Below are positions 47,686-53,935 of a stretch of DNA of 64,000 nucleotides, piece after piece (within the stretch, counting starts at the first letter, position 1; each line of letters opens with the position of its first letter). The notes under the pieces were generated by a model that was not told the DNA's origin, did no database searches, and worked only from the letters and a program-made list of their open reading frames with translations. The stretch is taken from NCBI GenBank assembly GCA_023630585.1, contig CM042566.1:5328754-5392753 (forward strand), read 5' to 3'. The position numbers and the translations under genes were made by a program. This DNA comes from Cranoglanis bouderius. Its lineage: Eukaryota > Chordata > Actinopteri > Siluriformes > Cranoglanididae.

Positions 47686-48606
47686 TTTGCATTTCCATTT
47701 AGTATATTTTCTTTAGTAGATGCTATACATTAATATGTGTCCAGAATTTAGTTAGTGGAGCTACTATAAGAATTTCAACGTGCACTTTTCCATGTGTGCG
47801 AATGACAAATCAAAGACTCTGACTTTGACCAATGCAAAACAGTTTAAGGTCATTTATCGAAGAGGAAACCCCCTCCAAATACAGTATAGCTAATAATCCT
47901 GCCATTCTTTTACACTAACAGAGACAGACTAACCAGAGATATTTCATACATGTGCATTTGCACGTCTAGCTTTGGCCATCCTAGGAAATATTCCAGCATG
48001 GCCAGTGTCTGATAGTAACACATTAGTGTTAGAAAACTCAGGTGTACACAAATTAACGTGACTCAGTGTAAACAAATTCACAGGAGTGCAGGGGTTCCTA
48101 ATCAATTCCACTGATGCATACAATTCATTTGACCCAGTGGTCTGCTCGTGCACATAGGTGTGTTGGTTTTAAATATTGTCATATGAAGTAATGGTGTAAG
48201 GCTGTATAAAATGTAAATTATAGCATGCTGAATAGGGAATCCTCTCTGGCCCTGTTTAACTGGCTGTAATGGGTTAATCGTGCACTAATTCCCAATAAGT
48301 CGGGTCTTAATATAAAGATATAAAAGGGGGGGGGGAAAAAAGCGTGCATGATATCTGATGGAAAGAACTAGAGAAATCTGAATATGCAATATAGCAATCA
48401 CCCAAAGCATTTCCGCAAGCAAGCCAAAGAGGATGGTACAGTACAGTAACCTATTCCTACGGAGCCTGGAAAGATGTTCACTCTCTCTCTCTCTCTCTCT
48501 CTCCTGGAAAGCATCCTTAATCCTTACCGTTTTGAGACGACACATATTGTAGCATTACATTTCCGAGAAAGACAGCGGTCGCCAGCATCGTCGCACACGG
48601 ACACAT
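15710..48606 (-). CDS. nptn: Neuroplastin (Ig-superfamily adhesion protein and transporter subunit)
   Basis: A type I membrane glycoprotein of the basigin family. It takes part in cell adhesion and is an obligatory partner of plasma-membrane Ca-ATPases and monocarboxylate transporters. The coding exons on the minus strand are 48606-48528, 35946-35599, 32551-32368, 30962-30868, 25783-25647, 23363-23090, 16416-16395 and 15770-15710. They sum to 1200 nt (399 aa plus stop; human np65 is about 398). The order is signal peptide, Ig1 (ELYCDVVG...TYECRAS), Ig2 (LQCNLT...YMCVYTF), Ig3 (LFCKSVGYPHP...YVCSASN), a transmembrane helix with the conserved Glu (FLGVLAEILILVVIIVVY), and a short basic tail ending NLRQRNTN. 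N-glycosylation sites NLT, NAS, NST and NYT are visible. All junctions are GT-AG and phase-consistent. It lies tail to tail with rec114. Confidence 0.96.
15872..16394. other. nptn intron 7, no other feature seen
   Basis: AT-rich intron. A long antisense open frame is present, but it has no recognisable motif and is probably fortuitous. Confidence 0.5.
16395..16416 (-). CDS. nptn: nptn coding micro-exon 7 with tandem acceptors
   Basis: A 22-nt exon with donor gtaaga. It has two acceptors 12 nt apart. One before 16416 includes ATGATGAACCAG (Asp-Asp-Glu-Pro). One at that block's own AG, before 16404, omits it. Both keep frame, because exon 6 ends in a lone G and GAT or GCT results. This matches the DDEP insert variants described for mammalian neuroplastin. 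Confidence 0.9.
16417..17490. other. nptn intron 6, proximal part
   Basis: No exon or recognisable element seen, apart from a short AT-rich stretch near 16660-16690. Confidence 0.5.
17491..17873 (+). mobile_element. Non-autonomous Tc1-like element (383 bp)
   Basis: Terminal inverted repeats begin CACCGATCAGCCATAACATT, with TA duplications at 17489-17490 and 17874-17875. The interior keeps a piece of transposase with a QQDNAPCHT-like block (about 17590-17620) and WPPNSPEL, both degenerate. A stray copy of the tip lies at about 62533-62550. Confidence 0.85.
17876..18154. repeat. Compound (GT)n/(TA)n/(CA)n microsatellite
   Basis: Alternating blocks in the order gt, ta, gt, ta, gt, ta, ca. The tract is roughly palindromic and about 280 bp, lying exactly between two Tc1-like elements. 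All frames give meaningless VCVC or YIYI translations. Confidence 0.95.
18155..18930 (+). mobile_element. Tc1-like element, deletion derivative
   Basis: The left tip CAGTGGGTATAGAAAAGAAT is inverted near 18921-18930, and the inner arm 'cacattttgttgcttttcag' (18193-18212) is matched in inverted form near 18882-18902. Only the N-terminal third of a transposase remains between the arms. Confidence 0.85.
18539..18870 (+). pseudogene. Tc1-like transposase N-terminal fragment
   Basis: Starts MGGKALSKDLWDK with a helix-turn-helix (PRSTVKSIIKKWK) and a second HTH region (about TKRPTATLKQSQEF). A run of nine A near 18610 shifts the frame early. The frame then enters the right inverted repeat, so the whole catalytic domain has been deleted. 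Confidence 0.85.
18931..19519. other. nptn intron 6, no gene seen
   Basis: AT-rich intron. An (ATTT)n microsatellite lies at about 19391-19418. Confidence 0.5.
19520..19830 (+). repeat. SINE-like repeat ending in GAATGAATG
   Basis: Related in its core ('ggtttcctccgacctcccag') to the other SINEs, but with its own 3' end 'ccgggataggctctgg...gaatgaatgaatg'. Fragments of the same 3' type occur at 54476-54566 and near 59890-60010. Confidence 0.6.
19831..21639. other. nptn intron 6, no gene seen
   Basis: AT-rich intron sequence without recognisable exons or repeats, other than a short tandem 'caaactg' triplet near 21455-21477. Confidence 0.5.
21640..22135 (+). pseudogene. Very degraded Tc1-like transposase remnant
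   Basis: Scattered transposase blocks can be followed in several frames: RKRVRKAKI near 21660, 'tggctcgttaatgttttggggctg' (SLMFWGC-like) near 21903-21926, and GHRWIFHKGHDLKHTF near 22020-22070 in place of the usual GHRWIFQQDNDPKHT. Both catalytic Asp positions in that block are changed and no terminal repeats are visible. It is an old copy. Confidence 0.65.
22136..23089. other. nptn intron 6, distal part
   Basis: No exon or element recognised up to the exon 6 donor. Confidence 0.5.
23090..23363 (-). CDS. nptn: nptn coding exon 6 (Ig3 second half, transmembrane helix)
   Basis: The acceptor is atattgtag and the donor is gtaggct. The exon is 274 nt, entering in phase 0 and leaving in phase 1. 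It encodes DIDNSTGRFFI, the second Ig3 Cys (GEYVCSASN), RVRSHLAPLWPF, the membrane helix with Glu, and YEKRKRPDEVPD. This is the most conserved part of the protein. Confidence 0.97.
23400..25440 (-). mobile_element. Decayed tyrosine-recombinase-type (DIRS-like) retroelement remnant
   Basis: On the minus strand near 24840-24780, an RNase H-like block reads HVLIRTDDTT. About 120 nt on (near 24690-24640) comes PGQLNLGADLLSRHGPL, the pattern that follows it in fish DIRS and related elements. Stops and shifts break the frames. The flanks at 23410-23460 and 23560-23670 share a 'ggta(t)aaca...gatagtatggg' repeat that may be terminal sequence. No intact open frame remains. The class is inferred from these two blocks only; a gypsy-type origin is possible. 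Confidence 0.5.
25647..25783 (-). CDS. nptn: nptn coding exon 5 (Ig3 first half)
   Basis: The acceptor is ttccactcag and the donor is gtacgt. The exon is 137 nt, entering phase 1 and leaving phase 0. It encodes APEITGHKRSENKKEGESAF, then LFCKSVGYPHPIWTWQKK. It is slightly diverged after the Trp, where the loop is shorter than in mammals. Confidence 0.95.
25983..26292 (-). repeat. Full-length tRNA-derived SINE-like repeat
   Basis: Reading on minus it runs from the tRNA-like head ('tggcttagtggttagcac' ending near 26280) through the conserved core to a 'gatggataag' tail near 25990. It sits in nptn intron 4. Long open frames across it are artefacts of the repeat. Confidence 0.65.
26293..27865. 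other. nptn intron 4, no gene seen
   Basis: No exon recognised. It contains a poly-T run (26657-26676). The patch at about 26720-26880 and that at 27420-27610 have a higher GC content than the surroundings; their function is unknown. Confidence 0.45.
27866..28170. repeat. Imperfect inverted repeat, copy of an unnamed dispersed family
   Basis: Arms around 27966-27992 ('gcagttataggaaaataatc') and 28028-28055 ('attattttcctataacagc') are inverted copies, with weaker pairing further out. The right arm shares the core 'gttgattattttc...gtgttttattcc' with 30449, 54343 and 57517. Confidence 0.6.
28171..29341. other. nptn intron 4, no gene seen
   Basis: No exons recognised. A patch at about 28320-28620 is richer in GC and has little repeat character; it is a possible but unproven conserved non-coding element. 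Confidence 0.4.
29438..30297 (-). mobile_element. Tc1-like deletion derivative inserted in the hAT element
   Basis: Inverted arms 'gggcacccttggtaaatatg' (29457-29476) and its complement near 30276-30295 extend about 150-230 bp inward. On the minus strand the first 20 or so codons of a transposase remain (MGKTKEYSCGVQQKVVELRK at 29766 downward). It is of the same family as 52893-53935. The extreme right tip is lost. Confidence 0.85.
29773..29982 (-). mobile_element. SINE insertion inside the Tc1 derivative
   Basis: Flanked by 10-bp direct repeats CCATTGTTAT at 29763-29772 and 29983-29992. On minus it starts with a tRNA-like head (box A 'tggctcagtggttaag', box B 'gagttcaaacccc') and ends with 'gcccttatccagagtgactt' read on plus. 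It splits the start of the Tc1 transposase. Confidence 0.85.
30440..30810 (+). repeat. Unnamed dispersed repeat, copy
   Basis: Shares successive blocks with 54343-54790 and 57517-57890: 'tgattattttc', 'atttattaaagaa', 'tttatagtta', then after a gap 'ctgttacaaagc', 'gactcctt...aaaatgctaaataa' and 'acttcaccatat'. It encodes no protein. Confidence 0.55.
30868..30962 (-). CDS. nptn: nptn coding exon 4 (Ig2 second half)
   Basis: The acceptor is tgtaatag and the donor is gtaaga. The exon is 95 nt, entering phase 2 and leaving phase 1. It encodes LTKPRAEDAGEYMCVYTF and then DKAPNANASIEVK, with the second Ig2 Cys. Confidence 0.95.
30963..32367. other. nptn intron 3
   Basis: No second gene identified. 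A 153-codon minus-strand open frame (31484-31023) is unexplained and described in the findings. About 32000-32250 looks like a fragment of a retroelement end, but it lacks diagnostic termini. Confidence 0.4.
32368..32551 (-). CDS. nptn: nptn coding exon 3 (Ig2 first half)
   Basis: The acceptor is ttgtttcag and the donor is gtgagt. The exon is 184 nt, entering phase 1 and leaving phase 2. It encodes PKINASDQEILPAKK, then VTLQCNLTNAH and FWMKNGEEIL. It splices to exon 2 (AAG, Lys) or directly to exon 1 (GAG, Glu). Confidence 0.95.
32552..35598. other. nptn intron 2
   Basis: No further exon recognised. It contains a short (CT)n near 33478-33492 and a (TA)n tract at 34209-34272. The segment at about 34290-34510 lies just after the tract and has higher complexity, but it was not identified. 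Confidence 0.45.
34209..34272. repeat. (TA)n microsatellite
   Basis: About 30 uninterrupted TA units in nptn intron 2. Confidence 0.95.
35599..35946 (-). CDS. nptn: nptn cassette exon 2 (np65-specific Ig1)
   Basis: The acceptor is ctctccag and the donor is gtgagt. The exon is 348 nt (116 codons), phase 1 at both ends, so it can be skipped without a frameshift. It encodes AGFVKSPMSETKLTGD, the Ig1 Cys pair (ELYCDVVG and TYECRASND), WWYAEINRADSF, and WIRAQATISVLQ. In mammals this Ig1 domain defines the brain-enriched np65 isoform and mediates homophilic adhesion. It is locally GC- and CpG-richer than the intron around it. Confidence 0.97.
35955..36075 (-). promoter_or_regulatory. Pyrimidine-rich tract upstream of cassette exon 2
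   Basis: On the transcript strand about 120 nt are almost all C and U, with several CUUCCU/CUCC-type blocks running to the ctctccag acceptor. The complementary DNA strand has closely spaced G runs (ggggagggg, gggggggagggagggg). This is the kind of site PTB-family repressors bind. A role in np65 exon choice is inference. Confidence 0.45.
36076..38090. other. nptn intron 1, part
   Basis: AT-rich intron. A partial copy of the dispersed 'gtgttttattcc' repeat lies at about 37550-37620. No gene seen. Confidence 0.4.
38091..38425 (+). repeat. Interspersed repeat, CpG-decayed copy
   Basis: Aligns by eye with 42970-43365, sharing 'cagtcc.tccaggatttt', 'cgcagatttggg.caagacgcgtcatgtgac' and 'gaaatcctgta.ggac'. 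Most CpG sites of the partner are TG or CA here. The ends are weakly inverted (CAGTCC...GGAC). Confidence 0.65.
38705..39176 (+). mobile_element. Solo LTR of an LTR retrotransposon
   Basis: A 472-bp unit begins TGTTAG and ends CTAACA. It is flanked by identical 5-bp duplications CGTAT (38700-38704 and 39177-39181). Near the 3' side are a TATAAA (about 39115) and an AATAAA (about 39121), as in LTRs. No primer-binding site, polypurine tract or coding sequence adjoins it, so it is a solo LTR left by recombination. It sits in nptn intron 1. The superfamily is probably Ty3/gypsy by general appearance only. Confidence 0.88.
39182..40586. other. nptn intron 1, part
   Basis: No gene or clear element recognised. 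Confidence 0.45.
40587..40938 (-). repeat. Full-length tRNA-derived SINE-like repeat
   Basis: A complete minus-strand copy with '(gatg)n' tail at 40587-40600, the conserved core, box-B-like 'ggggttcgaatccc' and tRNA-like head near 40935. It is the best-preserved member of the family here. Confidence 0.68.
41273..41744 (+). mobile_element. Non-autonomous Tc1-like element (472 bp)
   Basis: The tips are CACCATATGGCCGAAAG and, inverted, CTTTGGCCATATAGTG, with TA duplications at 41271-41272 and 41745-41746. On the minus strand 62 codons of transposase C-terminal region remain open (SPDLNPRHLWDELEHRL). The catalytic Glu position after NP reads Arg-His in this copy. Sister of 7620-8097. Confidence 0.85.
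41745..42969. other. nptn intron 1, part
   Basis: No exon recognised. It contains (ATTT)n-like sequence near 42527-42548. Confidence 0.45.
42970..43365 (+). repeat. Interspersed repeat, CpG-rich copy with CRE-like site
   Basis: Partner of 38091-38425 with inverted tips CAGTCCTTCCAGGATTTTGC and, from the right, CAGTCCGTACAGGATTTCGC. The interior has dense CpG ('gacgcgtcatgtgacgtcatcgcgacgcgcg'), including TGACGTCA at about 43105-43112 and a CACGTG at about 43148. The tips suggest a DNA transposon, possibly hAT-like, but no clear target duplication could be fixed. Confidence 0.65.
43366..44509. other. nptn intron 1, part
   Basis: No exon recognised. Poly-A run near 43960-43980. Confidence 0.45.
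44510..44790 (-). repeat. Degraded interspersed repeat
   Basis: Contains blocks I recognise from a common fish non-autonomous element: 'gtattatttgggtg', 'cattctcagcac', 'tgtcactgctggg', 'ccaaccaaaaatatcca' and 'ctaggtggacca'. The ends are not preserved. Confidence 0.4.
44991..45734. other. nptn intron 1, unassigned
   Basis: Contains a 77-codon plus-strand open frame (44992-45225) with acidic Ser/Thr-rich sequence and no recognisable family. No splice context supports it. Probably non-coding. Confidence 0.35.
45735..46140 (+). repeat. Fragment of the foldback element family
   Basis: Matches the 14541-15510 element in 'gagcagaaaagcatctca', 'tcagccaagaaca', 'ggacagttga' and the tail 'ctgcatggttttatgcactg'. 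One arm and a partial tail remain. Confidence 0.65.
46141..47283. other. nptn intron 1, part
   Basis: No exon recognised. A complex, non-repetitive stretch at 46545-46960 and a (CA)n microsatellite at 46990-47026 are present. Confidence 0.45.
46990..47026. repeat. (CA)n microsatellite
   Basis: About 18 CA units, directly visible. Confidence 0.92.
47284..47325. repeat. (TAA)n microsatellite
   Basis: About 14 perfect trinucleotide units. Confidence 0.95.
47605..47680. repeat. (TA)n microsatellite
   Basis: About 38 perfect TA units in nptn intron 1. Confidence 0.95.
48528..48606 (-). CDS. nptn: nptn coding exon 1 (signal peptide)
   Basis: Starts at ATG 48606 with G at -3 and ends before gtaagg. 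It encodes MCPCATMLATAVFLGNVMLQ then YVSSQN plus the first base of the next codon. A second in-frame ATG at 48588 has A at -3 and would also give a good signal peptide. The SQN end matches the known junction of neuroplastin exon 1. The start is chosen because it leaves a typical cleavable leader; the frame is also open upstream to 48849. Confidence 0.88.
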
Positions 48607-48990
48607 TGCTGTGTAAGAATTTTTTTTTTTCAGGGGGGCTCGAGGAGGATGTGAACGGATCTTATAGGGCACGGAGCGCGTGAAGAGGAAGAAGATGCGC
48701 AAACGCGACCGCGGATGACGGCCAAAAACACCCGGTCGGACGTCGACTAGCAAAATAAGCGCCGGTTTCAAGCGACGAAGCAGCGACGGCTCCTCACGGA
48801 AGATGCTCATGGAAGCGGATAGAGAGCCATTTGAGATCGAGTCAGTCACGGCATTGCAGAGGAAGAAAAGCTTCAGGATGTCAGTCAGTCAGTCAGTCAG
48901 TGTGCGCGCGTGTCCCACTCCTCAACACGCAGGGGGATTTGAGCACGTAAACTCTGCGCGCATTTTGCGCAGACGGACCTGCGCGCAAAT
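48540..48990 (-). promoter_or_regulatory. nptn: CpG-rich nptn promoter and 5' UTR region
   Basis: CpG-dense sequence (for example 'gcgcaaacgcgaccgcgg' at 48696) in an otherwise CpG-poor region, overlapping the first coding exon and extending upstream on minus. No TATA box is evident. This is consistent with a CpG-island promoter. A (TCAG)5 tandem lies at 48880-48900 and a (CT)n tract just inside intron 1 at 48479-48503. Confidence 0.6.
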
Positions 48991-49009
48991 CAGTTTACCC
49001 TGGGTTTGA

Positions 49010-49764
49010 TTATTTCTTAGTAATAGTCGCTTTTTTCTTCTTCTTCTTCTTCTTCACCACTTAATGGTAAATTTCTAATCTCCACATTTTGCAGTTTAAT
49101 TTGCGGAATTTGTATACCAAAAAAAAAAAAAAAAAAAAAAAAGTGAAATATTCTTCATAAACTTAAAGACACTAATATATTTAATCATTTCATGAAATTG
49201 CATAACAGTTTGTAGGATTAATCAGTGCTGGAATTGAAACTACAAAATTCTCCTTACAGAATTGTATTATTGCATTTAAGAGAATAATAAACCTGCACAT
49301 GGAGTGATTAGCCCATACAGGCCCATGATCAAGGTGACCCTGTTGTACTGTTAATATTGTGTGCTGTGTTAGCATGTTGCATGAACATTTTGTGTCACAT
49401 GCCACACCCTGTCCTCTATACATGACCTTAAAGTTACAGTGAGTGAATTTCGAAGGCGAAAATCACACTAAAACATGTTAAAGTCGTGCTTTTTGCCCCC
49501 TGTCATGGCTCCCAGTCAGCCTTGTTTCATGCATCATAGGTTTTACATTCGTAATGCGCCATCTGATGGACAAGTGTAAACATTGCACTTTCGAAACAAA
49601 TTAGTTGCTAATGTTTCGGATTTTTTTTTTTTTTTTTTTTTTAATGTAAAAATGGGTCACTATGGCCTTAAGGTATGTAAGCCTGTGACGAGATAGCTGA
49701 TGAAGTTAAGATTTAATTAATTTTAAAATAAAAAAAAAAGACAACCAACAGGAATAAGGAGATA
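49010..49764. other. Intergenic, no gene seen
   Basis: Between the nptn promoter and the UGT gene. It contains (CTT)n near 49036-49058 and poly-A/T runs at 49121-49142 and 49621-49642. Confidence 0.5.
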
Positions 49765-50060
49765 TTTAATCCAGCCCACCAACCATTTTTCGCACCACTT
49801 ACCGCAGGGAGCCTGGAGCCTATCCCAGGGAACTCGGGGATCAAGGCGGGGGACACCCCATCACAAACACACACACACACACACACACACACTACAGACA
49901 ATTTGGAAATGCCCATCATCCTACAACGCATGTCGTTGGACTGGGGGAGGAAACCAGAGTACCTGGAGGACATCCCCAAATGCACACACAGGGCAGAGGC
50001 TGGATTCAAACCCCCAACCCAAGAGGTGCGAGGAAACCGTGCTAACCACTAAGCCCCCCA
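49765..50060 (-). repeat. tRNA-derived SINE-like repeat with internal (CA)n
   Basis: A minus-strand copy of the family with the core preserved and a (CA)n expansion at about 49866-49891 in the position of its gt-rich spacer. The tRNA-like head is near 50055. Confidence 0.62.
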
Positions 50061-50815
50061 TTCTAAATAAATAAATATATATATACAGATATCCATGATA
50101 TACATGGAGATAAATGATAAATTACCGAGCATTGTTTTTTTTTTGTATTTGTTTATTGATTGATTGTTTGATTGATAGCCTGTTTTGCCAAGCTAAATCT
50201 TTTACACATCATTGGTTGGAGACATTAGAAATGCCAGTGTATAAAATGAATAGGCTGTGGTACTATACATATGGAGATAAACTGTATTACTGATTGTATA
50301 CATTCAGAGCCTCAGGCTGGTCGTGATATTAGATGGGAGGCTGAAATCCCTTATTAACTCGACAATGAAACTATCAGGGCTGAGCAATACATTATATCAC
50401 TAGGTCTCATCGAGTCCTTAACGCTCTACTGGCTCTGCACCGTGTTTCCACTGAATACCAAACACGCTAGAACAAGCTAACCTTTTGTGTATTTTGTACT
50501 TTGGACACTATGTGTTTAGTTTGCCAAGGTGTTTAAAAATTTTTTTTTTAAAAGGATGAAAGTAATCCACCTTGTTCACGATGATGAAACCCGCTGCTGT
50601 ATTTCACATATGCCTTCTCAATCACTGCTAATGTTGTGTTACAGATGTGTCAATGAAGTGGGCTGAAAAATATCTGCCCGAATAGAGAAGTATCCACCCA
50701 AATCTAGGAAGTGTGTCACTCTGTCTAATCACCTGACATGACTGTCACTGATTGGCTGCATGATTCTAGAGTCTGGGGTAGAAAGAAATCAGTTCTTCAT
50801 ACCATTCTGTGTGTT
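50061..50815. other. Intergenic, no gene seen
   Basis: AT-rich. Nothing recognised. Confidence 0.5.
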
Positions 50816-51199
50816 GGTGTGACAAAAAAATAAAAACAGTAGTCTCCGGTACAATTAGTGCAGTTTTATAAGGAAATGAGCTGGTAAGTTTTATTGAGCA
50901 TCTTGCAGAACCAGCCACAGTTCTTCTGGACACTGACTTTCGCACTCGCTTCTTATTTTTGCAGCAAAACCCAGCAGCCTTCATTGTGTTTTTATGTCTG
51001 AAAAGTGTCTCTTACGTAATATGCTGCTTTCTTTAAACATTTTTCTGTAACATTTCATTTTGTGCTAGAAAACTAATGTTTGGGAATCTAAAATGTTTTT
51101 TTGTACTGACTTGATCATGTAGAAGTCATAAAATAAAAAAAATATATAACAAAGTTTGTACTAATAAAATAAGGTGCCTAAAACCTTGGCCCAGTACTG
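50816..51199 (-). mobile_element. Non-autonomous Tc1-like element, left-truncated
   Basis: Near-identical over most of its length to 55125-55649. The right tip '...cagtactg' is followed by TA at 51200-51201, and the left third is missing. A minus-strand open frame with MKAAGFCCKNKKRVRKS is shared by both copies. Confidence 0.75.
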
Positions 51200-51583
51200 T
51201 ACGTTTATGATGGGAGAACGAACTCTGCAGTGGTCTATACATTGTACGCTTCAACAGTGTTTTGAGCTGCTCGGGTTGCTCATTCAGTTGAAAAGCAAAA
51301 TGATTTTCTCTCCACGTTACGCTCCGGCCACTACGACAATGGGCGGATGCATTGAAATTAGTGGTATCACCCAATTATTTGGCATAAGGTAGGGTCATGA
51401 AAGACATGCCCACCTTTCCTCCACACCAATAGGAAAGTAAGTGCTGAAGTTCTGAAAACAGGAACTTTATTTACACAACTGCAAATGTGCCCATCTCAAA
51501 GGTTGTTCTTGTTTTTCGGGATTAATTAATACATTTAGGTTGGGTTTAGCATGGGAAGCAGGTAGTGATGTAACCAGGCTAAT

Positions 51584-51823
51584 ATGGCTTTCAGCTTCAT
51601 CTTCACCGGTTTGGAGAAGATGGTGGAGCTGGAGATTCAATTGTCAGTGCAGTCCATTGTGGAACCAGCCATTTTCCTCAGCCTTCTTCATCATCCCACA
51701 GCATTCCAGCCATCATGGCCTCTGCGCTCATGCATAGCAGCCACGCTCCCTACCGCCAGATCAGGTCCATCTCCAGCATCCTGCCCACCGTGGTGTGGCT
51801 TATCTTGTTTTTCTGGAAGGTAA
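51584..51823 (+). CDS. Unidentified GC-rich open frame, possible exon
   Basis: An 80-codon plus-strand frame in a locally GC-rich patch. Inside it, a good acceptor (ttcttcatcatcccacag, ending 51698) and donor (gtaagt at 51820) would bound an exon of about 120 nt whose second frame reads MHSSHAPYRQIRSISSILPT followed by a hydrophobic VVWLILFFWK. The two open frames conflict, so only one can be real. I do not recognise either product, and no partner exons were found. It may be a fragment of a host gene, a pseudogene or transposon sequence. Confidence 0.22.
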   Translation: MAFSFIFTGLEKMVELEIQLSVQSIVEPAIFLSLLHHPTAFQPSWPLRSCIAATLPTARSGPSPASCPPWCGLSCFSGR

Positions 51824-51909
51824 GTACTTGGCAATGATGACCTCAGAAACGCTGCTGTGTGCCGCTGAGTGGAGAGAGTGCTGTGCTTCTGCTTACAGAG
51901 GTGCGTCAC

Positions 51910-52390
51910 CGTGTCTCAGGTTGTTGCCAACTCTTTTTGGGGAAAATAGATAATGCATTCTTAAAAAGTTGCTAGAAGTTGCCAGATGACATCATAGACT
52001 AATTTGCACGTTCACTGAACCGTCAAGATAATGTGCGTATCAAAACTTGTTTCATAAAGAAGGAAGAAAGATTTTTCTGAAGACAGAATAGAATGGCATA
52101 GAACAGTATGGAAAAGAAGTCATCTTTGGTCATGGCACCACAAACAAACTATTCAAATGTAGGTATTTACAAAATACTACTAATTTCTTGCAAGAATGCA
52201 GACAAAATGAAGCAGTGTTATGAGCAGTCAGGAAATAGACAGGAAGGAAATGGTTATGGATAGCACCTTCTTACAAAGAAGAGAGTCTAAAACAAAGAAA
52301 AAAGAAGTCCATGGGTGGACAAACAATGATGATCAGTGATTGTTTCTTGGGAACATTTTCATAATAATTTATTGACTATGTCCTTAGTTA
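51910..52390. other. Intergenic, no gene seen
   Basis: Nothing recognised. Confidence 0.5.
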
Positions 52391-52728
52391 CCAGGGGGTA
52401 CGGTGGCAGGGGGCACTGTTGCCTCATACCTCCGGGGTTGGGGGTTCGAATGCTGCCTCCACCCTCTGTGCACGGAGTCTGCATGTTCTCCCCGTGCTTC
52501 GGGGGTTTCCTCCAGGTATTCCGGTTTCCTCCCCCAGTCTAAAGACATGCATTGTGCGCTGACTGGCATTTCCAAATTGTCCGTAATGTGTGAGTGTGTG
52601 CGATCGTGCCCTGTGATGGGTTGGCACCCTGTCCAGGGTGTCCCCTGCCTTGTGCCCTGAGTCCCCTGTGATAGGCTCCGGGCTGTGTATGATAAGCAGT
52701 ATGGAAATGGATGGATGGATGGATGGAC
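52391..52728 (+). repeat. Full-length tRNA-derived SINE-like repeat
   Basis: A plus-strand copy with a degenerate head ('ggggttgggggttcgaat'), the conserved core, 'gataggctccgggctg', and a (GGAT)n tail ending near 52728. Confidence 0.66.
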
Positions 52729-52892
52729 CTTAGTTAACTCTTGAAGTAGCTTGGTAAAGTTAGCCAGTCACTTCTTTTTAAATGAACTCCACCAACAGAA
52801 CAAGCAGAGCATAAGAACACACTTACTGCAGGTGTCAGAGCTAGATGAAAATCATGGAGAGCATGCTGACTACAGTTTACAAGAATATTTTC

Positions 52893-53935
52893 AATTCACA
52901 AAAATACTCTGCTCTCATGGATCTTGAACAATGACAAACAAAACACAGGTTTATCGAAAAAAAAAAAAATCTTTGTTAAGTATAACTGTAGAACAATTAT
53001 TGGCACCCCTATGAATTCATATGAGAAAAATATATTTGAAGTATATTCCCACTGATATTTTACATTTTTTAGTGCAACTGGGTGACTAGGAACAGGAAAT
53101 TGTTCAACTATGACATTAACTAGGGGTATAAATATGAAGTAACACATAGGCCAAATTCCCTTAGTCATTCATAACAATGGGTAAGACCAAGGAATATAGC
53201 TGTGATGTGCAGCAAAAGGTTGTTGAGCTTCACAAAATGTGGCTGTAAGAAAATAGCAGAAGCATTGAAAATGCACATTTCCACCATCAGGGCAATAATT
53301 AAGAAATTCCAGTCAACCTGGAAATGTTATGAATCAACCTGGAATTGGACGCGTGTCTATATTGTCTCAACGCACTGTGAAGAGGATGGTTCGAGTGGCC
53401 AAAAAATCTCCAAGGATCACAACTGGATAATTGCAGAAGTTAGTTGCGTCTTGGGGTCAGAAAGTCTCCAAAACTACAATCCGAAGTCACCTACATCACC
53501 ACAAGTTGTTTGGAAGGGTTTCAAGAAAAAAGTCTCTACTCTCATCCAAAAACAAACTTGAGCGTCTTCAGTTTGCCAGACACTACTGGAACTTCAAATG
53601 AGATTGGGTTCTATGGTCAGATCAAACCAAAATAGAGCTTTTTGGCAATAAACACCAGAAGTGGTTTTGGTGCACACAGTGAGGTAGCCATATGGAAAAG
53701 TACCTCATGCTCATGGTTAAATATGGTGGTGGCTCTTTAATGTTTTGGGGCTGTTTTTCTGCCAGAGGACCTGGACATTTTGTTAGGATACATGGCATCA
53801 TGGACTCTATCAAATATCAACAGATAGTAAACAAAAACCTGACTGCCTCAGCCAGAAAGCTTCAAATGGGCCGTGGTTGGATCTTCCAGCAGGACAATGA
53901 TCCAAAACATACATCATCGCAAGTTCGGCCAGCTT
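52893..53935 (+). mobile_element. Tc1-like transposon, 3'-truncated
   Basis: The left inner arm ('cacaaaaatactctgctctc' and 'acaattattggcacccct') matches the derivative at 29438-30297. The transposase follows and is cut off at about 53935, where unrelated AT-rich sequence begins, so there is no right end. Confidence 0.8.
53177..53930 (+). pseudogene. Tc1-like transposase, truncated and multiply broken
   Basis: Starts MGKTKEYSCDVQQKVVELHK and soon meets a frameshift and stops. Later blocks include the region of the first Asp ('tatggtcagatcaaaccaaaatagagc', 53611-53637, where the usual Asp codon reads CAG/ATC in a shifted frame), YGGGSLMFWGCFSARGPG (about 53720-53775) and GRGWIFQQDNDPKHTSSQVR (about 53871-53925). 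The Glu motif is absent because the element stops. Inactive. Confidence 0.82.

Noticed and set aside
48517..48849. A 110-codon single protein on minus at the nptn start
   Set aside because: Its C-terminal part is nptn exon 1, which is spliced at 48528; the upstream part is most likely 5' UTR.
52336..52660. Frames of 68-85 codons on both strands
   Set aside because: Produced by the SINE at 52391-52728.
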